DNA of 64,000 nucleotides from Pseudosporangium ferrugineum (lineage in GTDB: Bacteria > Actinomycetota > Actinomycetes > Mycobacteriales > Micromonosporaceae). The stretch covers positions 1 through 64,000 of the forward strand of contig NZ_PVZG01000015.1 in assembly GCF_003002065.1 (NCBI RefSeq). Reading direction: 5' to 3'. Positions 7,964 through 16,628 of the stretch are shown here, piece after piece (position 1 is the first letter of the stretch; each line of letters opens with the position of its first letter). The position numbers and the translations under genes were made by a program. The notes below the pieces were generated by a model that was given only the letters and a program-made list of their open reading frames with translations, had not been told where the DNA came from and ran no database searches.

Positions 7964-10258
7964 CTAGGAGCCGTAGACCTCGAGCTCGGAGACCTGGCCC
8001 GCGGGCCAGCCGGTGTTGCCGGTGAACGTCAGCCGCAGGTGGCGCTGGGTGGTGGGGGCGAACGAGAGGGTGGCGGTGTTGCCCGACGACGGGTTGAACG
8101 TGTAGCCGGCGGACGCCTTGACCGTGCTGAACGCCGACCCGTCGGTCGAACCCAGGACCGACAGCGTTTGCGTACGGGTCGCCCACGCGGCCGCCGGCGG
8201 CAGCTTGAGCACGATCCGCGACACCTGCCGGCTCTGCCCGAGGTCGACCGTCAGCGACTGCGGGAAGGCGTTGTTCGCGCTCTCCCAGTACGTGGCGGCG
8301 TTGCCGTCGACGGCGTTGGCGGGGGTGTAGACGTCCACCTGGCTGGTCGCGGTGACGGGGCGGCCCGCCGCCAGGTTGCCGGTCGGCGGCGGCGTGGTCG
8401 GGTCGTTGCTGGGCGGGGTGGTGGGCCCGTTGCCCCACTGCGGCGCCGGCCACGGCCCGCAGTCCGGGGTGTCGGTGTACCAGCCGGTGTTCGTGCCGGT
8501 GCGGGTGATCTGGAAGCCCGATCCCACGCAGTTGTGGATCGGCTTCGGCTGGGCGATGCCGGTGGCCCGCACGTTGTCGAAGGTGACCTGGCTGGGCGCC
8601 TGGACCTGGAGGGCGTACGTGCCCGCCCCGGCGATGGTGACGCCGGAGAGCCGGATGCCGCTCGACTGGCCCTCGATCCAGTGCAGGGCGGCGTACGAGC
8701 TGTCCAGGATGTCGGTGTCGGTGATGTTGATCGTGGCGCCGGTGATCGGCGTGTTGAGGCCGGAGAACCAGATCGCGCCGACCCCGAAGTTCCAGTTGTA
8801 GTCGGAGTTGCCGGCCCGGATGAGGGTGTTGCGGGCCAGCGTCCAGGTGCCGGCGACCGCGGTCGGCCCCTGCACGCCCGGGTAGCGGTTGGCCACGTGG
8901 ATGCCGCCGCCGTTGGTGACCGTGTCCGAGACGACGTTGTCGGTCATCACGATGTCCCGGCCGCCGTAGCTGACGAGGTTGTTGGCCAGGATCGGCGCGA
9001 CCACCGTGTTGCGGGTGAACGAGTTGCCGACGTTCGGCCGGTCCTGGGCCCACATGGCCAGGCCGTCGTCGCCGGTGTTGCGGACGAAGGTGTTGGTGAC
9101 CGTCGAGTTGGTGACGCCGATGTGGAAGTTCACGCCGTCGGCGGTCTGGTCGAGGATGCGACTGTTGCGGATGGTGAAGCGGTCCATCGGCCCGTCCATC
9201 CACGCGCCGACCTTGGTGTGCTGCATCCACACGTTGTCGATGGTGGAGTTGCTCATCGCGCCGCCGAACGCGTTGACCTGGTCGTCGTCGACGCGCTCGC
9301 GGATGTCGCCGATGATCGCCAGGTCGCGGACCGTGACGTTCTGGCTCGGGCCGCCGTCGGGGACGTACTTGCCGTAGATGCCCGCGGCCAGGTTGCGCTG
9401 GGTGGGGTGGCGCCCGCCGAGGACGGTGTACCAGGGCCCGGCGCCGGCCACCGTCACCCGGTCGACGATGACGTGGCTGTAGAGCGTGTAGGTGCCGCGC
9501 GGGAGGTAGACCGTGCGGCCGGAGGACGACCCGGCGTTGACCGCGGCCTGGAGCCTCGCCGTCGAGTCGGTGGCGCCGGTCGGGTCGGCGCCGTAGTCGG
9601 CCACCGCGTCGATCGCCCCGGAGGGCTTGCCGACGGGGTCCGGGACGTTCTCGAAGTCGGCCAGGTCGATGGTGAAGGAGGGGGACTGCGCGGTGGAGGA
9701 GACCTGGAGGCGGATCTTGGTGCCGGCCGCGTACGTGGTCCCGAACATGGTCCGGGCCTCGTCGTAGAAGTGGTGCGGGTTCGAGTCGCCGGGGTTGTTG
9801 TTGAACGGGTAGCCGCCGTAGAACCAGCCGTACTTCGAGGTGACCGGCACGGACTTCACGACGGTGCCGTTGGCGCGCAGGTCCAGGGAGGCGTCGCGGC
9901 CGGCGCCGTTGTTGCCGTCCGGGATGCTGTATCGGAAGGTGACGGCGTTCGCGGGCTTGGTGAGCGTGAACTCGACGTACTCGCCGACGCCGTCGAGGGT
10001 GACCGCCTCGCGGCCGGACGCCTCCGACGACAGCCGGCCGTAGAGCCGGCTGGTGCCGGTCCTCGTGCCGTTGGTGGTGGCGTTCTCGGCCTCGTGCTCG
10101 GTGAACGGCACGGTGGCACCGCGCCCGGGGATGTCGAACGGGGAGAGGCCGGCGGCCTGTGCGGGCCGGGCGGTGGTGACGACCGCGGTGGCGGCGGCGG
10201 CCACCACGGCGGCGGCGGTGAGGACGGCCAGGGAGCGGGGGACGGTGCGAGCGGCCAT
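7964..10258 (-). CDS. Secreted GH87 glycanase with C-terminal discoidin module
   Basis: A 764-residue secreted enzyme, the second GH87-type enzyme of the locus. Signal peptide about 1-36 (TARPAQAAG), carbohydrate-binding module about 45-180 (EHEAENATTN start), beta-helix catalytic domain about 190-590, a Pro/Thr/Asn linker near 612-625 and a discoidin module 627-764. Candidate acids are Asp374 in TADGVNF and Asp397/398 in NTGDDGLAMW. It starts 14 bases after the GH13 stop, with GAAAGG upstream of ATG 10258, so it is co-transcribed. It probably differs from its neighbour in substrate fit or product size. GH87 is inferred from domain order and motifs; another beta-helix glycanase family remains possible. 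Confidence 0.82.
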   Translation of the reverse strand: MAARTVPRSLAVLTAAAVVAAAATAVVTTARPAQAAGLSPFDIPGRGATVPFTEHEAENATTNGTRTGTSRLYGRLSSEASGREAVTLDGVGEYVEFTLTKPANAVTFRYSIPDGNNGAGRDASLDLRANGTVVKSVPVTSKYGWFYGGYPFNNNPGDSNPHHFYDEARTMFGTTYAAGTKIRLQVSSTAQSPSFTIDLADFENVPDPVGKPSGAIDAVADYGADPTGATDSTARLQAAVNAGSSSGRTVYLPRGTYTLYSHVIVDRVTVAGAGPWYTVLGGRHPTQRNLAAGIYGKYVPDGGPSQNVTVRDLAIIGDIRERVDDDQVNAFGGAMSNSTIDNVWMQHTKVGAWMDGPMDRFTIRNSRILDQTADGVNFHIGVTNSTVTNTFVRNTGDDGLAMWAQDRPNVGNSFTRNTVVAPILANNLVSYGGRDIVMTDNVVSDTVTNGGGIHVANRYPGVQGPTAVAGTWTLARNTLIRAGNSDYNWNFGVGAIWFSGLNTPITGATINITDTDILDSSYAALHWIEGQSSGIRLSGVTIAGAGTYALQVQAPSQVTFDNVRATGIAQPKPIHNCVGSGFQITRTGTNTGWYTDTPDCGPWPAPQWGNGPTTPPSNDPTTPPPTGNLAAGRPVTATSQVDVYTPANAVDGNAATYWESANNAFPQSLTVDLGQSRQVSRIVLKLPPAAAWATRTQTLSVLGSTDGSAFSTVKASAGYTFNPSSGNTATLSFAPTTQRHLRLTFTGNTGWPAGQVSELEVYGS

Positions 10259-10272
10259 GGGGATGCCTTTCG

Positions 10273-11874
10273 TCAGGTGGCCAGGCGCAGCCAGGCGGCG
10301 GTGTCCGGGGGAAGGTCCCCGCCGTCGAGGGGGCTGCTGGTGAGCAGGACGGATCGGTGCGCCGGCAGCGGGACCGCGGCCGGAGACATGTTGAGGACGC
10401 AGGCGAAGGCGGCGCCGCGCGCGTACGCGAGCACGCCGGGCGCGCCCGGGAGCCACGTCATGTGCGGCTCGTGCAGCCCGCCCTCGGCCCTGCGCAGGGC
10501 GATGGCCGACCGGTAGAGCTCCAGCATCGAGCTCGGGTCGCCGGTCTGCGCCTGGACGGTGCGGTCCTTCCACTCGGCCGGCTGGGGGAGCCACGGCTCG
10601 GCGGTGGAGAAGCCGAACGGCGGTTCGTCGCCGCTCCACGGCAGCGGCACCCGGCAGCCGTCGCGGCTGTGCCCGCGGCGCGCGTACATGGGGTCCTGGA
10701 GCCGGTCGACCGGGATGTTCTCGTTCTCCCAGAGGCCCAGCTCCTCGCCCTGGTAGACGTAGGTGGCGCCGGGCAGGGACAGGGACAGCAGCGCGGCGGC
10801 GCGCGCCCGGCGGGTGCCCAGTTCGAGGTCCACCGGGGTGCCGTCGAGGTTGTTCTCGAAGCTGAAGGTGGTGGTGGTGCGGCCGTACCGGGTGACGTGC
10901 CGGGTGACGTCGTGGTTGGACAGCACCCAGGTGGCGGGCGCGCCGACCGCGCGGTGGGCGTCGAGCGTACGGTCGATGCACGCGCGCATCAGCTCCGGAT
11001 CCCAGGCGCAGCCGAGGAAGTCGAAGTTGAACGCGGCGTGCAGCTCGTCGGGGCGCAGGTAGTTCGCGAAGCGCTCGACCTCCGGCATCCACACCTCGCC
11101 GATCAGCGCCCGGTCCGGGTAGCTGTCGGACACCCGCCGCCACGCCCGGTAGACGTCGTGCACCTCGTCGAGGTCGTGGAAGGGGTGCGGGCGGCCCTCG
11201 ACGACCGCCGGGAGGGTGCGGTCCTTGAAGAGCAGGGCGGCCGAGTCGATCCGGATGCCGTCGACGCCGCGGTCGAACCAGAAGCGCAGGATGTCCTCGA
11301 ACTCGGCCCGGACGGTGGGGTGCTCCCAGTTGAGGTCGGGCTGCTCGGGGGTGAACAGGTGCAGGTACCAGTCGCCGGGGGTGCCGTCCGGGTCGGTGGT
11401 GCGGGTCCAGGTCGTGCCGCCGAACTCGCCGACCCAGTCGGTGGGCATCTCGTCGCCGTGCTCGCCGCGGCCCGGCCGGAACCAGAACAGCTCGCGCTCG
11501 GGGGCGGCCGGGTCGGCCAGCGCCTTCTTGAACCAGACGTGCTCGCTGGAGAGGTGGTTCGGCACGATGTCGACGATCATCCGGATGCCGGCCGCGTGGG
11601 CCTCGCTGATCAGGGCCTCGGCCTCGGAGAGGGTGCCGAACGCCGGGTCGATGTCGCGGAAGTCGGCCACGTCGTAGCCGGCGTCGGCCATCGGCGACGG
11701 ATACCAGGGGCTCATCCAGATGGCGTCGACGCCCAGGTCGGCCAGGTGGCTCAGGTGGCTGCGGATCCCGTCGATGTCGCCGATGCCGTCGCCGTCGCCG
11801 TCGGCGAAGCTGCGCGGATACACCTGGTAGATGACGGCGTCGCGCCACCAGGGACCCGGAGCGGAAATAGCCAC
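10273..11874 (-). CDS. GH13 alpha-glucosidase, intracellular
   Basis: A 533-residue enzyme without signal peptide, expected to hydrolyse imported alpha-linked oligosaccharides to glucose. It begins WWRDAVIYQVYPRSFADG, typical of the oligo-1,6-glucosidase / alpha-glucosidase group. The catalytic set is complete: nucleophile Asp in GIRIDSAALLF, acid Glu in LIGEVWMPE, third Asp in LSNHDVTRH. The residues after the nucleophile (SA, not VI) are of the type linked to non-1,6 specificity, consistent with a nigerose- or maltose-type substrate. GTG 11874 with AGCAGG upstream is preferred; GTG 11919 would add an unconserved tail. It sits between transporter and GH87 genes. Confidence 0.87.
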   Translation of the reverse strand: MAISAPGPWWRDAVIYQVYPRSFADGDGDGIGDIDGIRSHLSHLADLGVDAIWMSPWYPSPMADAGYDVADFRDIDPAFGTLSEAEALISEAHAAGIRMIVDIVPNHLSSEHVWFKKALADPAAPERELFWFRPGRGEHGDEMPTDWVGEFGGTTWTRTTDPDGTPGDWYLHLFTPEQPDLNWEHPTVRAEFEDILRFWFDRGVDGIRIDSAALLFKDRTLPAVVEGRPHPFHDLDEVHDVYRAWRRVSDSYPDRALIGEVWMPEVERFANYLRPDELHAAFNFDFLGCAWDPELMRACIDRTLDAHRAVGAPATWVLSNHDVTRHVTRYGRTTTTFSFENNLDGTPVDLELGTRRARAAALLSLSLPGATYVYQGEELGLWENENIPVDRLQDPMYARRGHSRDGCRVPLPWSGDEPPFGFSTAEPWLPQPAEWKDRTVQAQTGDPSSMLELYRSAIALRRAEGGLHEPHMTWLPGAPGVLAYARGAAFACVLNMSPAAVPLPAHRSVLLTSSPLDGGDLPPDTAAWLRLAT

Positions 11875-11962
11875 TTTGACCTGCTTTCTGTCTGTCTGGG
11901 CGAGCGAATCCGGGCGCACGGTCCCCGGCGATCGGCGCTGATCGCCCGGTGACCGGCGGAGA

Positions 11963-12925
11963 TCAGCCCTTCATCGAGCCCGCGGAGAGTCCGCCGATGA
12001 TGCTGCGCTGGAAGATCAGGAAGACGACGATCATGGGGAGGCTGGCGATGGCCAGGCCGGCCATGAACTCCGTGGGCGGTACCTGGCTGGTGTTGGAGAG
12101 CCGGGCGAGCGCCACGCTCAGCGTCTGCGACTCCGGGTCCTGCAACACCAGCAGCGGCCAGAGGAAGTCCTTCCACATCGCGACGATGATGAAGATGGAC
12201 GTCACCCCGAGCACCGGCCGGGACAGCGGCAGGATGATCGACCACAGCTGGCGCAGCTTGCCGGCGCCGTCGATCGAGGCGGCGTCGAGCAGGTCGTCGG
12301 GGATCTGGTCGAAGAAGCGCTTGAGCACGTAGACGTTGAACGCGTTGGCGGCGGCCGGCAACCACAGCGCCCACGGCGTGTTGAGCAGGTTCACGTGGAA
12401 GAGCGGCACGTCCACGACCGTCTTGTACGCCGGCACCAGCAGCGCCGCGGCCGGGAGCATGAGGCTGGCGAGCATCAGGCCCAGGACGACCTTGCCGAAG
12501 ATCGGCTTGAGCTTGCTGAGGGCGTACGCGACCCCGACGTCCACGAGCAGCGAGATGAGCCAGCCGCCGGTCGCGTAGAACACGGTGTTGGTGAAGTACT
12601 TGGCGATCCGCATGTTCGTCCACGCGGTCGCGTACGTCTCCGGGTGCCACGACTCCGGGATGAAGGTCGGGGTGCTCCGCGCGAACTCGGCCGGGGACTT
12701 CACCGCGCCGGTGACCATCCAGTACAGCGGGAACAGGAACACCAGCGTGAAGACCAGCAGGGTCAGCCCGAGCACCGTGAAGTAGAGCTTGCGGTGCCGT
12801 TGCAGGTCCACGGCGGAGATGAGCGTACGGCTCGCCGTGCCGCTCGTGGAGATCCGGCGCCGGCGGGCCGGTGCGGGCGCCGGGGCGACGCCGGGCGGCG
12901 TGCGGGGCGGGGCGGTCAGGGTCAT
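11963..12925 (-). CDS. CUT1 sugar ABC transporter permease, MalG type
   Basis: A 320-residue inner-membrane permease. After a Pro-rich cytoplasmic N-terminus (about 1-45) there are six membrane helices, the first near 50-72 (FTVLGLTLLVFTLVFLF). The EAA loop that docks the ATPase is DAASIDGAGKLRQLWSIILP, about residues 215-235. It lies ten bases after the MalF-type gene. The locus has no ATPase, as in many actinobacterial CUT1 systems that share an MsiK-type ATPase encoded elsewhere (family knowledge). Confidence 0.92.
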   Translation of the reverse strand: MTLTAPPRTPPGVAPAPAPARRRRISTSGTASRTLISAVDLQRHRKLYFTVLGLTLLVFTLVFLFPLYWMVTGAVKSPAEFARSTPTFIPESWHPETYATAWTNMRIAKYFTNTVFYATGGWLISLLVDVGVAYALSKLKPIFGKVVLGLMLASLMLPAAALLVPAYKTVVDVPLFHVNLLNTPWALWLPAAANAFNVYVLKRFFDQIPDDLLDAASIDGAGKLRQLWSIILPLSRPVLGVTSIFIIVAMWKDFLWPLLVLQDPESQTLSVALARLSNTSQVPPTEFMAGLAIASLPMIVVFLIFQRSIIGGLSAGSMKG

Positions 12926-12935
12926 CGGGCTCTCC

Positions 12936-13826
12936 TCAGTCCCCGCTCCGGGTCAGCCGCAGGTACAGCGCCGAGAAGGCGCCGAGCACCACGAAGAGCA
13001 GCACGCTCATGGCGGCGGCCAGGCCGAAGTCGTTGTTGACGGTGAACGCGTAGCGGTAGACCAGCACCATCACCGTGATGGTGTCCGGGTTGGAGGTGCC
13101 GGTCAGGGCGTACGGCTCGATGAAGACCTGCATGGTCGCGATGATCTGGAGCAGCAGCAGGACCAGCATGATGAAGCGCATCTGGGGCAGGGTGACGTGC
13201 CGCAGCCGCTGCCAGATGCTCGCGCCGTCCAGTTCGGCGGCCTCGTACAGCTCGCCGGGGATGCCCTGGAGGGCGGCCAGGTACATCAGCGTCGCGCCGC
13301 CCAGGTTGGCCCAGGTGGACACGAGCACCAGGGAGATCATGGCGGTGCCGGACGACTGGGTCCACTGCGACTCGGGCAGGCCCACGCCGCGCAGCACCGT
13401 GTTGAACAGGCCGTTGCCCGGGTCGTAGAAGTACTTCCACAGCAGGACCGCGACGATCGGCGGCAGCATCACCGGCAGGTAGACCAGCACCCGGAAGTAG
13501 CCGCTGAAGTGGCGGAACTCGTTGAGCAGGACGGCGATGAAGAACGGCAGGACGAATCCGAACACCAGGGCGAGCCCGGTGAACAGCAGCGTGTTCTTCC
13601 AGGCGGTGTAGAACAGCGGATCGTCGAAGAGCGCCTTGTAGTTGTCCAGGCCCACCCAGTACGGCGGCACCACGAAGTTGTCCTGCTGGAAGCTCAGGAT
13701 CACGCCCTTGACGAGCGGATACCAGGAGAAGAAGGCGAAGCAGGCCAGGCCCGCGGCCATGAACGCGTACGCCAGCAGGTTGTCGGAGATCTTGCGCCGG
13801 ACCTTGGCCGCGGAGAGTACCGCCAT
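12936..13826 (-). CDS. CUT1 sugar ABC transporter permease, MalF type
   Basis: A 296-residue permease with six predicted membrane helices, the first at about 19-38 (YAFMAAGLACFAFFSW). The EAA loop is EAAELDGASIWQRLRHVTLP, about residues 190-210. It pairs with the MalG-type permease that follows and the lipoprotein gene that precedes it 55 bases away. Together they should import the oligosaccharides released by the GH87 enzymes. Confidence 0.92.
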   Translation of the reverse strand: MAVLSAAKVRRKISDNLLAYAFMAAGLACFAFFSWYPLVKGVILSFQQDNFVVPPYWVGLDNYKALFDDPLFYTAWKNTLLFTGLALVFGFVLPFFIAVLLNEFRHFSGYFRVLVYLPVMLPPIVAVLLWKYFYDPGNGLFNTVLRGVGLPESQWTQSSGTAMISLVLVSTWANLGGATLMYLAALQGIPGELYEAAELDGASIWQRLRHVTLPQMRFIMLVLLLLQIIATMQVFIEPYALTGTSNPDTITVMVLVYRYAFTVNNDFGLAAAMSVLLFVVLGAFSALYLRLTRSGD

Positions 13827-13881
13827 CGTCGTTCCTTGTCTGACGGGGCCGCCGGCGGGGGTCCGCCGGCGGCCCGGTTGC

Positions 13882-15240
13882 TCACTTGACGGTGGACAGG
13901 ATCTGGTTGACCTGCTTCTCGGCGTCGGCCAGCAGCTGGTCGACGTTCGCGTTCTTGTCGGTGAGGACCTTCTGCATCGCCACGTCGAGCGTCGCGTAGA
14001 TCTGCTGCGCGTTCGGCGGCTCGAGCTTGACCGGGATCGAGGCCATGCCGGCGACGAACGGGGCGTAGTTGGCCTGCGGGACGTTCGCGTACTTCTTGTC
14101 GGCCGCGGCCTGGGTCTGCGCCGCCGCGCCGGTGAAGATCGCCGGCTCGGGCAGGCCGACGGGCTGCTTCGTCTCGCTCGACCACTTGTTCTCGGCCTCG
14201 TAGCGGTCCGCGGAGGTGAACCAGAAGGTCAGCCACTTGAGTCCGGCCTGGATCTTCTCGGGGCTCAGGCCCGCCTTGAACATGTAGCCCTCACCGCCGC
14301 CCAGGGTGCCCTTGCCGTCCGGGATCGGGCCCAGGCCGTACGTCTCGTACTTGCCCTTGTACTGGTTGACGATCGTCGGGATGTTGTCGGCGGTGGCCAG
14401 GTACATGCCGAGCTTGCCGGAGCCCATCTGCTGGAGCAGGTCGGCCCACTCGAGCAGCTGCTTCTGGCCCATCGAGTTGTCGGTCCAGCGCATGTCCTTG
14501 AGCTGCTGGAGGACCTGCTTGCCCTGGGGGCTGTTGAACACCGCCTTCCAGGTGCCGCCCTCGTTCACCGCCACCTCGCCGCCGACCGAGAACAGCTCGG
14601 TGGTGAAGTGCCAGCCGCCGGTGTTGTTCTTGCTGTAGTCGCCGTACCCGACGGTGCCGTTGCCCAGGCCGGCGATCTTCTTCGCCGCGGTCCGCACGTC
14701 CGCCCAGGTCTTCGGCGGGTTGTCCGGGTCCAGCTGGGCCTTCTTGAACAGGTCGCGGTTGTAGAGCAGACCCATCGAGTAGTTCTTGTACGGCAGGCCG
14801 TACGTGTTGCCCTTGTCGTCCTGGAAGACCCGCAGCACCTCGGGCTTGATCTGCGAGGCGATCGGGTAGTCCTTGAGGTACTTGCTGATGTCCGAGACCT
14901 GGCGCTTGGCGATCAGGCTGGCCGGGTCGGTGAAGTAGACGTAGAAGACGTCCTCGAGCTGGCCGCCGGCGAGCTTGGCCGGGAAGGTCTGCGGGTCCAT
15001 CTTGCCCTCGCGGGCGTCGATCCTGATGGTCGGGTTCGCCTTCTCGAACTCGGCGACGTTGGCGAGGAAGCGGTCGTGGGTGGCCTTCTCGGTGCCCGGC
15101 GGCAGGCCGTTGATCACGAGCGTGACCTTGCCGTCCTTGGACGTCGTGGAGCCGTCGTCCCCGCCGCACGCCGCGGCCGACATGGCGACCCCGGCGACGA
15201 GCAGTAGCCCGAGGGCACTGCGCAGCCTGGTTCTGAACAT
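13882..15240 (-). CDS. Sugar-binding lipoprotein of a CUT1 ABC transporter
   Basis: A 452-residue extracellular solute-binding protein (SBP family 1). The first 25 residues are a lipoprotein signal with lipobox SAAAC, giving Cys25 as the lipid-modified residue, followed by a Gly/Asp/Ser linker. The mature part has the usual binding-protein motifs (VINGLPPGTEKATHDRFL; YGLPYKNYSMGLLYNRDLF; AAKKIAGLG). ATG 15240 has GGAAGG about 10 bases upstream. It is the first structural gene behind the LacI-type promoter, so substrate capture is likely the most expressed step. Confidence 0.92.
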   Translation of the reverse strand: MFRTRLRSALGLLLVAGVAMSAAACGGDDGSTTSKDGKVTLVINGLPPGTEKATHDRFLANVAEFEKANPTIRIDAREGKMDPQTFPAKLAGGQLEDVFYVYFTDPASLIAKRQVSDISKYLKDYPIASQIKPEVLRVFQDDKGNTYGLPYKNYSMGLLYNRDLFKKAQLDPDNPPKTWADVRTAAKKIAGLGNGTVGYGDYSKNNTGGWHFTTELFSVGGEVAVNEGGTWKAVFNSPQGKQVLQQLKDMRWTDNSMGQKQLLEWADLLQQMGSGKLGMYLATADNIPTIVNQYKGKYETYGLGPIPDGKGTLGGGEGYMFKAGLSPEKIQAGLKWLTFWFTSADRYEAENKWSSETKQPVGLPEPAIFTGAAAQTQAAADKKYANVPQANYAPFVAGMASIPVKLEPPNAQQIYATLDVAMQKVLTDKNANVDQLLADAEKQVNQILSTVK

Positions 15241-15325
15241 GGGGGGAGCCCTTCCTGAAGGTGTGCGCGCCTATGGGTGAGTCAGAGATGTGACGTGGCT
15301 CTCGCTGCGATGTTTCGTGGCGATG

Positions 15326-15356
15326 ACGATACAAAGACAAACGAGGTCTCGCAAGA
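15326..15356 (-). promoter_or_regulatory. Promoter of the glucan operon with overlapping LacI-type operator
   Basis: On the minus strand TTGCGA (15354-15349) and TATCGT (15331-15326) stand exactly 17 bases apart, a good housekeeping promoter pointing at the lipoprotein gene 86 bases away. The near-palindrome TCTTGCGAGA (15356-15347), with a central CG as in LacI-family operators, covers the -35 box. Related TTGC half-sites stand upstream of the lacI gene. The binding protein is inferred to be the adjacent LacI regulator. Confidence 0.55.
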
Positions 15357-15408
15357 AGTCGACCGTCAGTAGAAAAAACGCGACGCCTGTGGTGTGGGGC
15401 ACACGAAG

Positions 15409-15435
15409 AAGGGCGGGCCCGCCGGGCCCGCCCTT
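15409..15435 (-). terminator. Terminator hairpin after the lacI gene
   Basis: A perfect 12-bp GC-rich stem (15409-15420 with 15424-15435) and a GCC loop, 33 bases beyond the lacI stop codon and upstream of the operon promoter. It separates the regulator transcript from the structural genes. No T-tract follows. Confidence 0.75.
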
Positions 15436-15467
15436 CCATGAACGTGAATGTGCTGGTCAGCCGCCCG

Positions 15468-16478
15468 TCACGGGGCGGGCCGGGCCGGCGCGGTGGAGCC
15501 GCGGACCACCAGCTCCGGCTCGAAGAGCAGCTCGTCGGTGGTCGCCGCGGCCCCCTCGATCTGGTTCACCAGCACGTCCACCGCGGCCTGTCCCATGAGC
15601 TCGATCGGCTGGCGCACCGTGGTCAGCGGCGGGTCGGTGCACGTCATCAGCGCGCTGTCGTCGAAGCCCACCACCGACACGTCCGCCGGCACGTCCAGGC
15701 CCAGCCGGCGGGCGGCCCGGATCGAGCCCAGGGCGAGCACGTCGCTGGCGCAGATCATGCCGGTCACGCCGCGCTGGATGAGCCGGGTGGCGGCCAGCCG
15801 CGCGCTCTCCATCGAGAAGTTGGTGCGCTCGACCGGCCACTCGGCGGTGGGCTCCGTCCACCCGGCCACCTCGGCGACCGCGGCCAGCTTGCGGCGCGAC
15901 GGCACGTGGTCCTCGGGGCCCAGCACCATGCCGATCCGCTCGTGCCCGAGAGAGCGCAGGTGGCCGTACGCCTGCTCGACCGCCACCGCGTCGTCGGTGG
16001 AGATGTGCGGGAAGCCGAGGTCCGCCACGCCGCCGTTGACCATGACCACGGGCATGCGGCGGTCGAGCAGCTGCTTGTAGTGGCCGTGCTCGGCGGCGGC
16101 CAGCGCGTACGAGCCGCCGGCGAAGACGACGCCGGACACCTGGTGGTCCAGGAGCATCTCGATGTAGTCGCGCTCGGGCACGCCGCCGATGGTGCGCGCG
16201 CACAGGGCCGGCGTGAAGCCGCGCTGCGCCAGCGACGCCGTGACCACCTCGGCGAGCGCCGGGAAGATCGGGTTCTGCAGCTCGGGCAGCACCAGGCCGA
16301 CCAGGCGGCCCCGCTCGCCGCGCAGCTTGGTGGGTCGCTCGTAGCCCAGCACGTCCAGCGCGGTGAGCACGGACGCCCGGGTCGCCTCGGAGACGCCGCT
16401 GCGGCCGTTGAGCACCCGGCTCACGGTCGCCTCGCTGACGCCGGCTTTCTTGGCCACCTCGGCCAGACGTTTGATCAC
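15468..16478 (-). CDS. LacI-family transcriptional regulator
   Basis: A 336-residue repressor. The N-terminal HTH (IKRLAEVAKKAGVSEATVSR, about 2-21) and hinge helix region (VLTALDVLGYERP) are standard, followed by the periplasmic-binding-like effector domain from residue 58. The GTG start at 16478 has AGGA about nine bases upstream, but a TAGGAT box only seven bases away suggests a leaderless transcript. As the first gene of the locus, same strand, it most likely senses nigero- or malto-type oligosaccharides and represses the transporter operon. The effector is not deducible from sequence. Confidence 0.9.
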   Translation of the reverse strand: MIKRLAEVAKKAGVSEATVSRVLNGRSGVSEATRASVLTALDVLGYERPTKLRGERGRLVGLVLPELQNPIFPALAEVVTASLAQRGFTPALCARTIGGVPERDYIEMLLDHQVSGVVFAGGSYALAAAEHGHYKQLLDRRMPVVMVNGGVADLGFPHISTDDAVAVEQAYGHLRSLGHERIGMVLGPEDHVPSRRKLAAVAEVAGWTEPTAEWPVERTNFSMESARLAATRLIQRGVTGMICASDVLALGSIRAARRLGLDVPADVSVVGFDDSALMTCTDPPLTTVRQPIELMGQAAVDVLVNQIEGAAATTDELLFEPELVVRGSTAPARPAP

Positions 16479-16484
16479 CCCGGA

Positions 16485-16526
16485 ATCCTACGTCAGTACA
16501 TTGCAAAACCTGAACTGAATCTTGCA
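16485..16526 (-). promoter_or_regulatory. lacI upstream region: -10 box and TGCAA/TTGCA inverted repeat
   Basis: TAGGAT on the minus strand (16490-16485) lies seven bases before the GTG, the spacing of leaderless actinobacterial promoters. Just upstream, TGCAA (16502-16506) and TTGCA (16522-16526) form an inverted repeat with 15 bases between them, and further TTGC sites lie at about 16550 and 16574. These may be autoregulatory LacI sites. Confidence 0.35.
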
Positions 16527-16628
16527 GTGGCGGACGAATCCCTGCCGCGTCTTGCGAATGACGCCGGTTCTCGCTTGCAGCCGGGCCGATCGCCGTGAAA
16601 CCCCCGCGAACTCCCGGGGCGGGATGCG

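Noticed and set aside
5337..7967. An 876-residue plus-strand frame
   Set aside because: It is antisense to the GH87 gene, with the Val/Arg/Gly-rich composition of a GC-driven shadow; other large frames such as 8039-10516, 10357-11952, 31365-33000 and 35446-38225 are rejected for the same reason.
7869..9230. A 1735-residue frame that would extend the first GH87 gene upstream to 9230
   Set aside because: The extra 450 residues are Arg/His/Pro-rich, out of frame with the second GH87 gene, and the good ribosome site and signal peptide lie at 7868.
10273..15240. An ABC ATPase gene for the sugar transporter
   Set aside because: No frame with Walker A and the LSGGQ signature is present; the ATPase must be encoded elsewhere.
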